Made by a program: the position numbers and the translations under genes. Positions 8,619-16,647 of a DNA stretch of 32,873 nt are shown in pieces (position 1 is the stretch's first letter; the number at the start of each line of letters is the position of its first letter). Location of the stretch: positions 17,852 through 50,724 of the forward strand of contig QIAB01000071.1 of the NCBI GenBank assembly GCA_003225455.1. The letters are read 5' to 3'. This DNA comes from Acidobacteriota bacterium. Lineage in GTDB: Bacteria; Acidobacteriota; Terriglobia; Terriglobales; Acidobacteriaceae. The notes under the pieces were generated by a model. That model saw nothing but the letters and a program-made list of their open reading frames with translations, was not told where the DNA came from and ran no database searches.

Positions 8619-9578
8619 TCAAAGTTTCTGAGCGCTTTGCTGCATCCCTGTTTCGCGATGCACCACTGACAGAGCCGTGCGCGCGAGTTCAGCCTTTTCT
8701 CCGGCGGTTCGCAGGAGAGTGTTGGTACAGTGCACCCGCAGTCCTGAGCGGCGAAGCTCTTCGGCCGCTTGCGTGTCACGACCATCAACAATCAATACAT
8801 CCAGAAAATCTTTGTAAGCGCGCGCGACCCCTGCAATCGAGACTGGCCATCCCTGCGCCGCCATTAGGATTCCCGCCGGTCCAGACACTGCGGCTCCGCC
8901 AACTATCGGACTGATGGCGGCAACCGGCGCCTTCGTTCGCTGCAAGGCTTCTTTAATTCCCGGTACGGCAAGGATGGGACCAATACTGCTGACGGGATTG
9001 CTGGGCGCGACCAGCACAGCACTAGCCGACATAATCGCGTCGATAACACCAGGTGCCGGTTCGGCGTGCGCAGCGCCCGCGAAACGAACTGAGTTCACCG
9101 GATCCTGATACCAGCGCTGCACAAAATATTCCTGGAAGCTGAGTTCCCCAGCTGACGTGTCAACCCGCGTTTCCACTCGCAAATTGCTCATAGGCAGGAC
9201 GCGCGACTGCACGCCCAGGCTGCGAGCGATTTCGGTTGTTGCTTCTGACAGCGTCTTGCCTTGTGCCAGCAATTTTGACCGGAGCACGTGTACCGCCAGA
9301 TCACGGTCGCCAACATGAAACCAGATCGGCTGGCCGAGCTTCCTCATCGTCTCGAGGCAGAAAAATGTATCGCCCTTTACGCCCCAACCGCGTTCATTGC
9401 TCAACATCCCAGCAAGGACGTAGGTGATGGAATCAACATCCGGCGAGACATATAGACCCCACCACTCCAGATCATCTCCGGTGTTGACGATGATCGTAAG
9501 TTCGTTCGCCGATACGGTTTGCCGCAAGCCATCAACGAATTTCGCTCCGCCCGTACCACCCGTAAGTACGACGATCAT
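8619..9578 (-). CDS. cofD: 2-phospho-L-lactate (or phosphoenolpyruvate) transferase (CofD)
   Basis: Transfers the phospholactyl or enolpyruvyl-phosphate unit to Fo to give F420-0 or its dehydro form. The 319-residue protein opens with VVLTGGTGGAKFVDGL, then IIVNTGDDLEWWGLYVSPDVDSITYVLAG (Fo-binding region), WFHVGDRDLAVH, and VLVAPSNPVSSIGPILAVPGIKEAL (nucleotide region), and ends with GPAGILMAAQGWPVSIAGVA. These are all hallmark blocks. The start overlaps the cofG stop by four bases (ATGA, 9575-9578), implying translational coupling. A 70-base spacer holding a palindromic repeat follows before cofC. Confidence 0.95.
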   Translation of the reverse strand: MIVVLTGGTGGAKFVDGLRQTVSANELTIIVNTGDDLEWWGLYVSPDVDSITYVLAGMLSNERGWGVKGDTFFCLETMRKLGQPIWFHVGDRDLAVHVLRSKLLAQGKTLSEATTEIARSLGVQSRVLPMSNLRVETRVDTSAGELSFQEYFVQRWYQDPVNSVRFAGAAHAEPAPGVIDAIMSASAVLVAPSNPVSSIGPILAVPGIKEALQRTKAPVAAISPIVGGAAVSGPAGILMAAQGWPVSIAGVARAYKDFLDVLIVDGRDTQAAEELRRSGLRVHCTNTLLRTAGEKAELARTALSVVHRETGMQQSAQKL

Positions 9579-10759
9579 TGAGCCGTCACCCGCGCGTAGC
9601 CCTCCGCATCTGCGGCTGCCTTAAGTTTTTGCGAAAGCAACCCAGGTTCTGCCATCGCTCGATTCACGAATTCAGGATAAACCGGAAGCCGCTGCCGCAG
9701 GCTGTAGCCTTTGGCTTCAGTTCGTAACTTCAGTTCCTCCAGATGCGGCCACGGTTTTTCAGGATTGATGAAATCAGGCGTCAACGGTGAGACTCCGCCC
9801 CAGTCGTTGATGCCCGCATCGAGCAGCTCAACATAGTAAGGTGCCGATAAATTCGGGGGCGCCTGGATGTTTACATCCGGCATGAGCAGGCGAGCTACGG
9901 CAACGCAGCGCAGCATTTCGCCCCGGCTAGGCTCTGGCCAATCGTGCATTGGGATTTCTGGCTTGACTCGGAAATTTTGCACGATCACTTCCTGAATGTG
10001 TCCATAACGGCGATGCATTTCGCGAATCGCCAGCAGGGCATCAATACGGTCTTCCAGAGTCTCGCCGATTCCAATCAGCAGTCCTGTGGTGAATGGGACA
10101 CCCTGCTTCCCAGCTTCTTCGATGGTGCGAAGGCGCTTAGCCGGGACTTTGTCCGGAGCGTTGTCATGGGCTTTGCCCGGCTGCAGCAGCGACTCGCTCG
10201 TGCTCTCCAACATGAGTCCCATGCTAGGCGAAACTGCAGCTAGTCGATTGATCCACGCAGCACTGAGGAGACCAGGATTCGGATGTGGCAGCAACGATGT
10301 TTCCCGTAGAACTAGTTCGCACATGGCTTCGAGATATTGCAGCATTGAGTTATATCCAAGACGATGAAGAACGTCACGCATTTCAGGAAATGCCAGCTCA
10401 GGCTTATCGCCCAGGCTGAACAGCGCCTCGGTGCAACCCAATTTTTCGCCGGCCCTTGCTATCGCCAACACCTCATCAGGAGTCATCGTATGTGCGCCCG
10501 AGTCGCCTGGATCGCGGCGGAAGATGCAATACCCGCAGTAGTCGCGGCAGAGGTTTGTGAGAGGAATAAAAACCTTGCGCGAATATGTGATCACGCGCGG
10601 CTTGAAGCGTTCCCTAGCCTCCCTTGCTGCGAGAAGAAGTTGCGGAAGCTCATCATCCGTGGCCCGCATCAAGTAACAAGCCTGCTCGCGCGAGATCGGG
10701 CCTGAACTCAGCATATCCAGAACTGAGTCGTGGCGAGGGAAGGTATGAGCTACGGCCAA
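9575..10759 (-). CDS. cofG: 7,8-didemethyl-8-hydroxy-5-deazariboflavin synthase subunit 1 (CofG)
   Basis: The other radical SAM half of Fo synthase, working with CofH. At 394 aa it is full length. The iron-sulfur binding motif CRDYCGYC is at Cys71, Cys75, Cys78, preceded by YSRKVFIPLTNL. Further CofG blocks are TEALFSLGDKPE, ESTSESLL, TTGLLIGIGET, QEVIVQNFRVKPEIPM and DAGINDWGGVSPLTPDFINPE. The start is TTG at 10759 with GGGTGA upstream. It is the first gene of the F420 operon and is divergent from the GntR regulator. CofG and CofH are separate genes here rather than the fused FbiC of actinobacteria. Confidence 0.95.
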   Translation of the reverse strand: MAVAHTFPRHDSVLDMLSSGPISREQACYLMRATDDELPQLLLAAREARERFKPRVITYSRKVFIPLTNLCRDYCGYCIFRRDPGDSGAHTMTPDEVLAIARAGEKLGCTEALFSLGDKPELAFPEMRDVLHRLGYNSMLQYLEAMCELVLRETSLLPHPNPGLLSAAWINRLAAVSPSMGLMLESTSESLLQPGKAHDNAPDKVPAKRLRTIEEAGKQGVPFTTGLLIGIGETLEDRIDALLAIREMHRRYGHIQEVIVQNFRVKPEIPMHDWPEPSRGEMLRCVAVARLLMPDVNIQAPPNLSAPYYVELLDAGINDWGGVSPLTPDFINPEKPWPHLEELKLRTEAKGYSLRQRLPVYPEFVNRAMAEPGLLSQKLKAAADAEGYARVTAQ

Positions 10760-10773
10760 GAATTCACCCGATT

Positions 10774-10794
10774 CTCGACGAAACTATTGTCGAG
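10774..10794. promoter_or_regulatory. Inverted repeat just upstream of cofG
   Basis: A perfect six-base inverted repeat CTCGAC (10774-10779) and GTCGAG (10789-10794) with a nine-base AT-rich spacer lies 15 bases before the cofG TTG start. It could be an operator or a 5' leader hairpin of the F420 operon. No clear -35/-10 pair could be assigned around it. Confidence 0.3.
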
Positions 10795-10897
10795 TGTTAA
10801 GTCCAAAATCTAATTTTAAACTCCCGGATCATACACGAGAGCCGGATGTAGCATTGCAGCCGCTCGAATATCGAGGGCAGCGGCGGAGACTGCTGGT

Positions 10898-10915
10898 GAG
10901 GGCGCCCGCCCCACA
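10898..10915. repeat. Partial copy of the GC-rich interspersed palindromic repeat
   Basis: Read on the minus strand this gives GTGTGGGGCGGGCGCCCT, matching the head of the TGTGGGG-type elements at 8562 and 16591, but without the second hairpin. It sits in the 270-base divergent region between cofG and the GntR gene. Confidence is limited by the short length. Confidence 0.45.
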
Positions 10916-10950
10916 CTGCTGTCCGGCGATGCTTCACCACGGGGTCTAAA

Positions 10951-10977
10951 TTGTTCAACACTTGACAACGTGAACAA
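10951..10977. promoter_or_regulatory. Candidate GntR operator overlapping a -35-like box
   Basis: A perfect seven-base inverted repeat TTGTTCA (10951-10957) and TGAACAA (10971-10977) flanks a 13-base spacer. The left arm itself forms the nine-base palindrome TGTTCAACA. The spacer contains TTGACA (10962-10967), a consensus -35 sequence, with only a weak -10 candidate (CAAGAT, 10986-10991) downstream. It lies 53 bases before the GntR start, a common place for autoregulation by FadR-family repressors. The assignment is an inference from symmetry and position. Confidence 0.42.
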
Positions 10978-11029
10978 GCGGAGCGCAAGATGACCCCGGC
11001 TTCGCATTGCGTTTCCAGTCCGCATCCCC

Positions 11030-11716
11030 ATGGAGCGCTCACAGATTCACCGGGTCAGCGTCGCCGATCAAGTCGCGTCGGTCCTCCGCCAGCGCATTTT
11101 GAAGGGTGAGCTGCGCCCCGGAATGCCCCTTCAGGAAATCCCGCTGGCAGCCTCGCTTGGCGTCTCACGCAACACCATGCGCGAAGCCACGCGCATTCTG
11201 TCTCTCGAAGGGTTGCTCAAGCGCAGCATTCATCGGGGCGTGGCAGTCTCGCAACTTTCTTTGCAAGACGTTCAGGAAATTTATCACTTACGCCGCATGC
11301 TGGAAATTCCAGCCGTGCTGGCTGCCAAATCTGATCGTTCGTACGTTTTGCCTGACTTAAAAAATGCCTTTGAAGGCTACGAAGCTGCAGTCAGCGAGCG
11401 GGACTGGGTTCGTGCGGTAGAATTCGATTTGCAATTTCACACTCTGCTGATTCGCTTTCATCGCAACCGCCGGCTGGAGTCGTTTTACCAGAAACTCATC
11501 GGCGAGTTGCGCATGGGGATGGTGCTGGTTGATCGAGGCCATGATGATCCCGGAAGGCTGGTTCCGGTTCACCGCAAGTTGTATCAGCTTTTGTCATCCG
11601 GCAAGCTTAAGCAATGCGCTGCGTTGCTCGCGCAGCACTTAGATGATTCTGAATCCCGCCTGATCCGGGTTATGGGGGACCGGACTGCCGGGACCAACGG
11701 GGGACGGAAAATCTGA
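11030..11716 (+). CDS. GntR-family transcriptional regulator, FadR/FCD subfamily
   Basis: A 228-residue one-component regulator. Residues about 8-75 form the winged helix-turn-helix (VADQVASVLRQRILKGELRPGMPLQEIPLAASLGVSRNTMREA). Residues about 80-215 form an FCD ligand domain. The four usual FCD metal ligands are all visible: Asp133, His137, His181 and His203, so it probably binds a metal plus an organic acid effector. It starts the plus-strand catabolic cluster, 40 bases before the TonB receptor, and faces the F420 operon across a 270-base gap holding a candidate operator. It is the likely regulator of the downstream genes; the effector is unknown. Confidence 0.92.
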   Translation: MERSQIHRVSVADQVASVLRQRILKGELRPGMPLQEIPLAASLGVSRNTMREATRILSLEGLLKRSIHRGVAVSQLSLQDVQEIYHLRRMLEIPAVLAAKSDRSYVLPDLKNAFEGYEAAVSERDWVRAVEFDLQFHTLLIRFHRNRRLESFYQKLIGELRMGMVLVDRGHDDPGRLVPVHRKLYQLLSSGKLKQCAALLAQHLDDSESRLIRVMGDRTAGTNGGRKI

Positions 11717-11756
11717 ACCAAGCGTTGGCATTGGGACCAACGGGGAGGATGCGCGT

Positions 11757-14700
11757 ATGACAACGACAAACCGCGGAAGGTTTGGTCAGTTGTGCCTGAG
11801 TACGTTTCTGGCAGTTTTAATTGCTGCCTCGACACTCCATGCGCAAGTCGTAACCGTGACCATTCAAGGCCGAGTGGATGACACGACAGGTGCAGCCATC
11901 TCCCAGGCCAGCATTTCGGCAACTAATACGGGCACAGGATTTTCGCGCTCGGCAACCGCATCCGCCACGGGCGAGTATCAGATAGCCGGGCTTCCCGTAG
12001 GTGATTACACGGTTACCGCGGAGCGGGCCGGGTTTCAGAAGCAGGCAAAAAAGGTTCATCTGGATATAGGAGCGAGCGGCAATGTCGATTTCAACCTGGC
12101 GGTGGGTCAGGTTTCGCAGGAAGTAAACGTACAGGACGTGGGAGAAGTGGCGGAACCCACGCGCACCATGGTCAGCTCGGTGATCGATGAGCAGAAAATC
12201 GAAAACCTTCCCGTCAACGGCCGCCAGTTTATTGATTTCGCGCTACTAGCACCCGGAGTGAAGATCGGCGACACGACCTCCGGCAGCACGGACGTGATCA
12301 TCGAGCCGGTGACCAAGCTTTCCTTTGCCGGCCAAAATATACACTACAACTTTATTGCCGTAGACGGCGCTGACAATATCTCCACCGCCTCCGGCACCCA
12401 GAAATACACCCCGTCGCAGGAAGGCGTGCGCGAATTCCGCGTGATCAACAGCAGTTACAGTACAGAGTTCGGACGGGCGGTAGGCGGCATCGTCAATATC
12501 ATCACCAAGAGTGGCTCGAACGATTTTCACGGATCGGCCTACGAATACTTCCGCAATGACAAACTCGATGCCGGGAGCATTCTCGCCTCATCGGATCCCT
12601 CGACTTGCGCAACCCCAGGAGTTCTGAGTTCCGGCGGGTGCAAACAACTGAACAAGCTACGCCAGAACCAATATGGCTTTACTCTAGGCGGGCCGATCGT
12701 CAAGAACAAAACCTTCTTCTTCGGCAACTACGAAGGCCAGCGCCGCCGTGAGTCTCCTTATTACAACTCGATCATCTTGAACAATATTGATGCCATCCAA
12801 TCGTTCGAGAGCGGGATCGGAGTTCCCGTGGACAGGTTGAATGTCACGCGGAACACGGATTATGACAACGTACTCGCGCGTGTGGACCACACCATCAATG
12901 AGAAGAACAACCTGTTCGTCCGGTACTTCTTCAACAGCGGTAACCTCAAGAACTATTCCCCGCTCAATGATGGTTTCGATTTGCCCTCTGGTTTTAAGAA
13001 CAACAACGACAAGGATCATTCCATCGTCGGTAATTTAACGACCACATTTACTCCAACATTGGTAAACGAGTTGCGGCTGCAATACGCACATCGCAACTAC
13101 GATTTCGCCACTGCGAGTTCAATACCACACATGGAAATAGCGAACCAATTCACCATCGGCGTAAATCGTGGCAATCCAGATTTCTATAGAGAGGGCCGCT
13201 TTGAGCTCGTGGACAATCTCACTAAAAATGTAGGAAAACACACCTTCAGCTTTGGTGGTGACTATAACTGGGTGCGTACCACGGAATCGTTCCCCCTCTT
13301 CTATCCGTTTGAGGCCGTATTTCTCTGTGTCGCGCCCGATCCAAACAATCCGCTTTGCGGCATTTCCAATTTGATGGAACATGACCCGGTGCTCATTGAA
13401 TTCGAGCGCTTTCAAGCGCCGCTGTTTAATGAGCCGACCTTCGATCCAGCAGTGTTCCAAGGACATGGTTATCCCTCTTCCATTCGCAATGCCGCGCAAG
13501 GTACGCTGGATCACACTTACAGCGGACTCTTTGTCCAGGACAACTGGCGGGCCACCAGCCACCTTACGGTTAACTTGGGCGTCCGCACCGATTGGGAGAC
13601 GTGGCCCAGCGGCGTCTTGAACACCCAGCGGGCAGTGGATCCGAGATTGGGAATTGCGTACAGCCTGGGCACGAAGCGGAATATTGTGATCCGAGCGGGC
13701 TTGGGTCTGTTCCACGGAATTGTGCCCGCCCCGCTGCTGGCGTGCCAGAAGCCCTCCTGCGGTGGACAAGCCAAATTCCGGCCACAGGAAGACGACCTGA
13801 ATTCGGTGACACAATTGTACGGATTTGTAAGCAGCCAACGTCCGGGCGGCTTGTTGCAGGCTGCCTTTAATAACCTGTTAAACGGCAGCTACCCTGACAA
13901 CCCAGCCAATTTCGTGCCTGGATTTCAGGCTCCGTTCACGGTAGTGCGCTTCACCAAGAACCACCGTCAGCCTTATGGAATTCAGAACAGCCTTTCGCTG
14001 GAATTTGAGCCCGCAAAGGACGTCGCCCTGAACATCAGCTATTTGCGCACGCACGGCGTTCACCTGGGCAGTTTTTTCAACATCAATCAACCTGCACCCA
14101 GCGGCAACGTCCTGGTTCATGACTCCAAGGGCGATGCTGGATTGAAGAATACGTTCTGGGTTCCTGGAACCGGGAATACGATTCCAGGCGCCGCCAATCC
14201 TAATTTCTTCAACTTTTTCGAGGCCGACTCTCGCTGGTACTCGGAGTTCGACGGGCTGCTGGTTAACCTCAACAAGCGCGTCACTCACCATGTTGGCTTT
14301 GGACTCAGTTACACTTGGTCGAAAAGCCTGGACAACGGACCCAATCCCAGCTTCGTGCTCATCCCGCAGGACAGCGGCAACTTTGGCGAGGAGAAGGCAC
14401 TCTCAGCGGATCATGCCGCACACCGGTTTGTGGGCAACGCGACTTTCGAGAGTCCAACCCACATGAACGCTGTGGTGAACAATTGGCAGCTATCGACTAT
14501 CGTCAGCCTGGAGTCTCCTCACTATTTCACAAAATTCACAGGGTTCGATGCGAATGGAGACGGTTTTCCTCTCAACGACCGCGTCGGAATCGAACCGCGA
14601 GACACATTTAAGGGCGACAGTTTTCAAAGCGTGGACCTGCGAGTCTCGCGAACCTTCAAGCTGACTGAGAGATTCAGTCTGCAGGGGTTGGCGGAGAGCT

Positions 14701-14879
14701 TTAATACGATGAATACGGTTAACATCCGATTCTTCAACACAGTTTATGGTGCTCCCGACTTCATCCCGAGAGGCACATCTGGCACATTTCGCGAGGGTTC
14801 GCCCAACCCGAACTACGGCACGACACGCGCCATCTTCAATCCGCGGCAGATTCAGTTGGCGCTGCGGCTTACGTGGTAG
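11757..14879 (+). CDS. TonB-dependent outer-membrane receptor, Oar-like, with carboxypeptidase-regulatory domain
   Basis: A 1040-residue outer-membrane transporter or surface protein of the kind expanded in Acidobacteriota. A signal peptide spans residues 1-30 or so (LSTFLAVLIAASTLHAQ). A carboxypeptidase-regulatory-like beta domain follows (about 33-115, GRVDDTTGAAISQASISATN to VGDYTVTAERAGF), then a plug domain (about 125-250, ENLPVNGRQFIDFALLAPGV, VGGIVNIITKSGSNDFHGSAYEYFRND) and a long beta-barrel ending RQIQLALRLTW with a terminal aromatic residue. GGGAGG lies eight bases before the ATG. The ligand is not readable; placement after the regulator and before the oxidative enzymes suggests uptake of the cluster's substrate or an oligomer of it. 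Confidence 0.93.
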   Translation: MTTTNRGRFGQLCLSTFLAVLIAASTLHAQVVTVTIQGRVDDTTGAAISQASISATNTGTGFSRSATASATGEYQIAGLPVGDYTVTAERAGFQKQAKKVHLDIGASGNVDFNLAVGQVSQEVNVQDVGEVAEPTRTMVSSVIDEQKIENLPVNGRQFIDFALLAPGVKIGDTTSGSTDVIIEPVTKLSFAGQNIHYNFIAVDGADNISTASGTQKYTPSQEGVREFRVINSSYSTEFGRAVGGIVNIITKSGSNDFHGSAYEYFRNDKLDAGSILASSDPSTCATPGVLSSGGCKQLNKLRQNQYGFTLGGPIVKNKTFFFGNYEGQRRRESPYYNSIILNNIDAIQSFESGIGVPVDRLNVTRNTDYDNVLARVDHTINEKNNLFVRYFFNSGNLKNYSPLNDGFDLPSGFKNNNDKDHSIVGNLTTTFTPTLVNELRLQYAHRNYDFATASSIPHMEIANQFTIGVNRGNPDFYREGRFELVDNLTKNVGKHTFSFGGDYNWVRTTESFPLFYPFEAVFLCVAPDPNNPLCGISNLMEHDPVLIEFERFQAPLFNEPTFDPAVFQGHGYPSSIRNAAQGTLDHTYSGLFVQDNWRATSHLTVNLGVRTDWETWPSGVLNTQRAVDPRLGIAYSLGTKRNIVIRAGLGLFHGIVPAPLLACQKPSCGGQAKFRPQEDDLNSVTQLYGFVSSQRPGGLLQAAFNNLLNGSYPDNPANFVPGFQAPFTVVRFTKNHRQPYGIQNSLSLEFEPAKDVALNISYLRTHGVHLGSFFNINQPAPSGNVLVHDSKGDAGLKNTFWVPGTGNTIPGAANPNFFNFFEADSRWYSEFDGLLVNLNKRVTHHVGFGLSYTWSKSLDNGPNPSFVLIPQDSGNFGEEKALSADHAAHRFVGNATFESPTHMNAVVNNWQLSTIVSLESPHYFTKFTGFDANGDGFPLNDRVGIEPRDTFKGDSFQSVDLRVSRTFKLTERFSLQGLAESFNTMNTVNIRFFNTVYGAPDFIPRGTSGTFREGSPNPNYGTTRAIFNPRQIQLALRLTW

Positions 14880-14930
14880 GACGTTGCGGGAGTCGGCCGC
14901 GGATGCTCAATCGTGGAACTCCGGAATTTC

Positions 14931-15479
14931 ATGAGCGTCACTCAGTCAGAGTTTCGCAACGCGCTGGGATGTTTCGCCACCGGAGTTACGGTCATAACTT
15001 TGGATTACGAAAATGAAGTACATGGGATGACGGCGAACGCGTTCACTTCGGTTTCTTTGGACCCGCCACTGGTGCTGGTGTGTGTCGATCAGCGGGCGCG
15101 GACGCATGCGCATTTGCACGCCAAGAAACGGTTCGGAGTAAATGTTTTGTCGGAAGATCAGCGCGCAATTTCGGAGTACTATGCGCGCGTCAGCCGTATC
15201 CACCAGCACGCGGAGAAAGAAGCCGGGGCGAGGTTTGATCGTACGGCGCACGGAACTCCGGTGCTGCATGGCGCGCTGGCCTATCTCGAGTGCCGCTTGA
15301 ATACCGCAGAGGATGCAGGAGATCACACCATATTTATCGCTCAGGTTGAAGACGTGGTGGTGCGCGAAGGGGAGCCGTTGCTTTACTTTCGCGGAAAATA
15401 CCATGACATCGGACCGGCCACGAATGGCGGGGGCAAGAGCGCTGCGAGCGAGCAAGCGGATTCGGCAGCAAGGAAGTAG
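14931..15479 (+). CDS. Flavin reductase of a two-component monooxygenase (HpaC/RutF-like)
   Basis: Supplies reduced FMN or FAD to a partner oxygenase using NAD(P)H. From ATG 14931 the protein has 182 residues with the flavin-reductase fold: FRNALGCFATGVTVIT (about 8-23), GMTANAFTSVSLDPPLVLVCV (about 32-52, flavin phosphate region), FGVNVLSEDQ, and GDHTIFIAQVEDV in the C-terminal part. A GTG at 14913 is in frame, but CGGA upstream of ATG 14931 favours the shorter form. It ends with two consecutive TAG codons. The luciferase-like gene follows after 13 bases, so the two very probably act as a reductase-oxygenase pair. Confidence 0.9.
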   Translation: MSVTQSEFRNALGCFATGVTVITLDYENEVHGMTANAFTSVSLDPPLVLVCVDQRARTHAHLHAKKRFGVNVLSEDQRAISEYYARVSRIHQHAEKEAGARFDRTAHGTPVLHGALAYLECRLNTAEDAGDHTIFIAQVEDVVVREGEPLLYFRGKYHDIGPATNGGGKSAASEQADSAARK

Positions 15480-15492
15480 TAGGACATAAAGA

Positions 15493-16581
15493 ATGCGATT
15501 CGGGATCTATTGCGAACTTCAAACGCCGCCGGGCAAGCCGCATTACGACATGACATGGGAGATCATGCGGCAGATCGAACATGCAGATGAATGCGGGTTC
15601 GATGTGTACTCGGTTATCGATCATCACTTCTTCCAAAACTTTTCGATTTCGGCCAATCCGCTGGCGATGTTCGCAGCCGCCGCTCAACGGACAGGACGCA
15701 TCCGGTTCCGAACGGCGCTGCATACGCTGCCGCTGGAAAATCCCATGCGCCTGGCTGGCATGATTGCCGAAACGGACATTCTTACCAATGGCCGCTTGGA
15801 ATGCGGCCTGGGACGGGGTCATGCTTGGCTGTTTGGCCCTTCGTCATTGCCGCTTGAAGAAAGCCGTCCGCGCTATAACGAGGCCATCGATATTCTTGAG
15901 TTAGCGTTTACAAAAGAAAAATTCTCCTACGATGGCCGATATTACAAAGTAAAAGATGTGACGATAGTGCCCCACCCTGTCCAGAAACCGCATCCGAAGT
16001 TCTACACCGGCGGCACCAGCGACATTACTTATCAAATGGCAGGCGAAAAGGGCTGGGGCATGTTCGTGCCTCCACTGTTGCCGTGGCACGTGCTGGAAGC
16101 ACCGGTGAATATCTACAAGAAAGCCTGCGCAGCGCACGGGCATGAGCCGGATATCGTCTACATTCGTCCCGTTTACATCGATGAGGATGAAAAGCAGATT
16201 CGGCGTGAAGTTGAACAGGCCCTCCACAATTTTCTCGCCTTCAACGCCTCGCCGGTCGAATCGCTACAGAGCGAAGAGAAAAAAGCCGAATTGCGGGCCA
16301 AAGGCTACGGATTCTATGCCAGCGGCGCTCTTGAGTCGCTGACGAAATTGACTTACGACGAAATCGTAGAGCAGGAGATTGGATTCATTGGCACGCCGGA
16401 GAAAGTCATTCGCCAAGTGGAGGCGCTTCAACAGAAAGGCGGCATTGGAGAGCTGGCAATCGTTTCCAACTTCGGCGGTCTGGAGCACTGGAAGAGTATC
16501 AAGACGCAGCACATGTTCGCCAAACACGTCATTCCAGCGTTCCGTGGGAAGACCACGGTGCGGCAGGCTGCAGCAGACTAG
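15493..16581 (+). CDS. Luciferase-like (LLM class) flavin-dependent monooxygenase
   Basis: A 362-residue TIM-barrel enzyme of the bacterial luciferase family, likely using FMNH2 from the adjacent reductase and O2. Evidence includes VYSVIDHHFFQNFSISANPL (about residues 38-57; luciferases have EHHF here), TALHTLPLENPMRLAGMIAETDILTNGRLECGLGRGH, and PRYNEAIDILELAF. KFYTGGTSD and IGFIGTPEKVIRQVEAL at the end are also typical. AGGA precedes the ATG. Its pairing with a flavin reductase parallels RutA/RutF and EDTA-monooxygenase systems, but the substrate is unknown. It is less likely to use F420 than the second LLM protein at 28483. Confidence 0.9.
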   Translation: MRFGIYCELQTPPGKPHYDMTWEIMRQIEHADECGFDVYSVIDHHFFQNFSISANPLAMFAAAAQRTGRIRFRTALHTLPLENPMRLAGMIAETDILTNGRLECGLGRGHAWLFGPSSLPLEESRPRYNEAIDILELAFTKEKFSYDGRYYKVKDVTIVPHPVQKPHPKFYTGGTSDITYQMAGEKGWGMFVPPLLPWHVLEAPVNIYKKACAAHGHEPDIVYIRPVYIDEDEKQIRREVEQALHNFLAFNASPVESLQSEEKKAELRAKGYGFYASGALESLTKLTYDEIVEQEIGFIGTPEKVIRQVEALQQKGGIGELAIVSNFGGLEHWKSIKTQHMFAKHVIPAFRGKTTVRQAAAD

Positions 16582-16590
16582 CACAAGCCA

Positions 16591-16633
16591 TGTGGGGGCC
16601 GTCCTCGGCCGTCCAGGCCGAACGAAGCTCGGC
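16591..16633. repeat. Double-hairpin palindromic repeat, same family as 8562-8613
   Basis: Hairpin 1 pairs GGCCG (16597-16601) with CGGCC (16606-16610). Hairpin 2 pairs GCCGA (16617-16621) with TCGGC (16629-16633). The leading TGTGGGG and the central GTCCAGG match the element inside the F420 operon. It fills most of the 66-base gap before the membrane gene. Confidence 0.7.
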
Positions 16634-16647
16634 GGCAGTTTGAACTA

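Noticed and set aside
13119-13838. 239-codon frame antisense to the TonB receptor
   Set aside because: The plus-strand receptor is continuous and conserved across the region, so this is a shadow frame.
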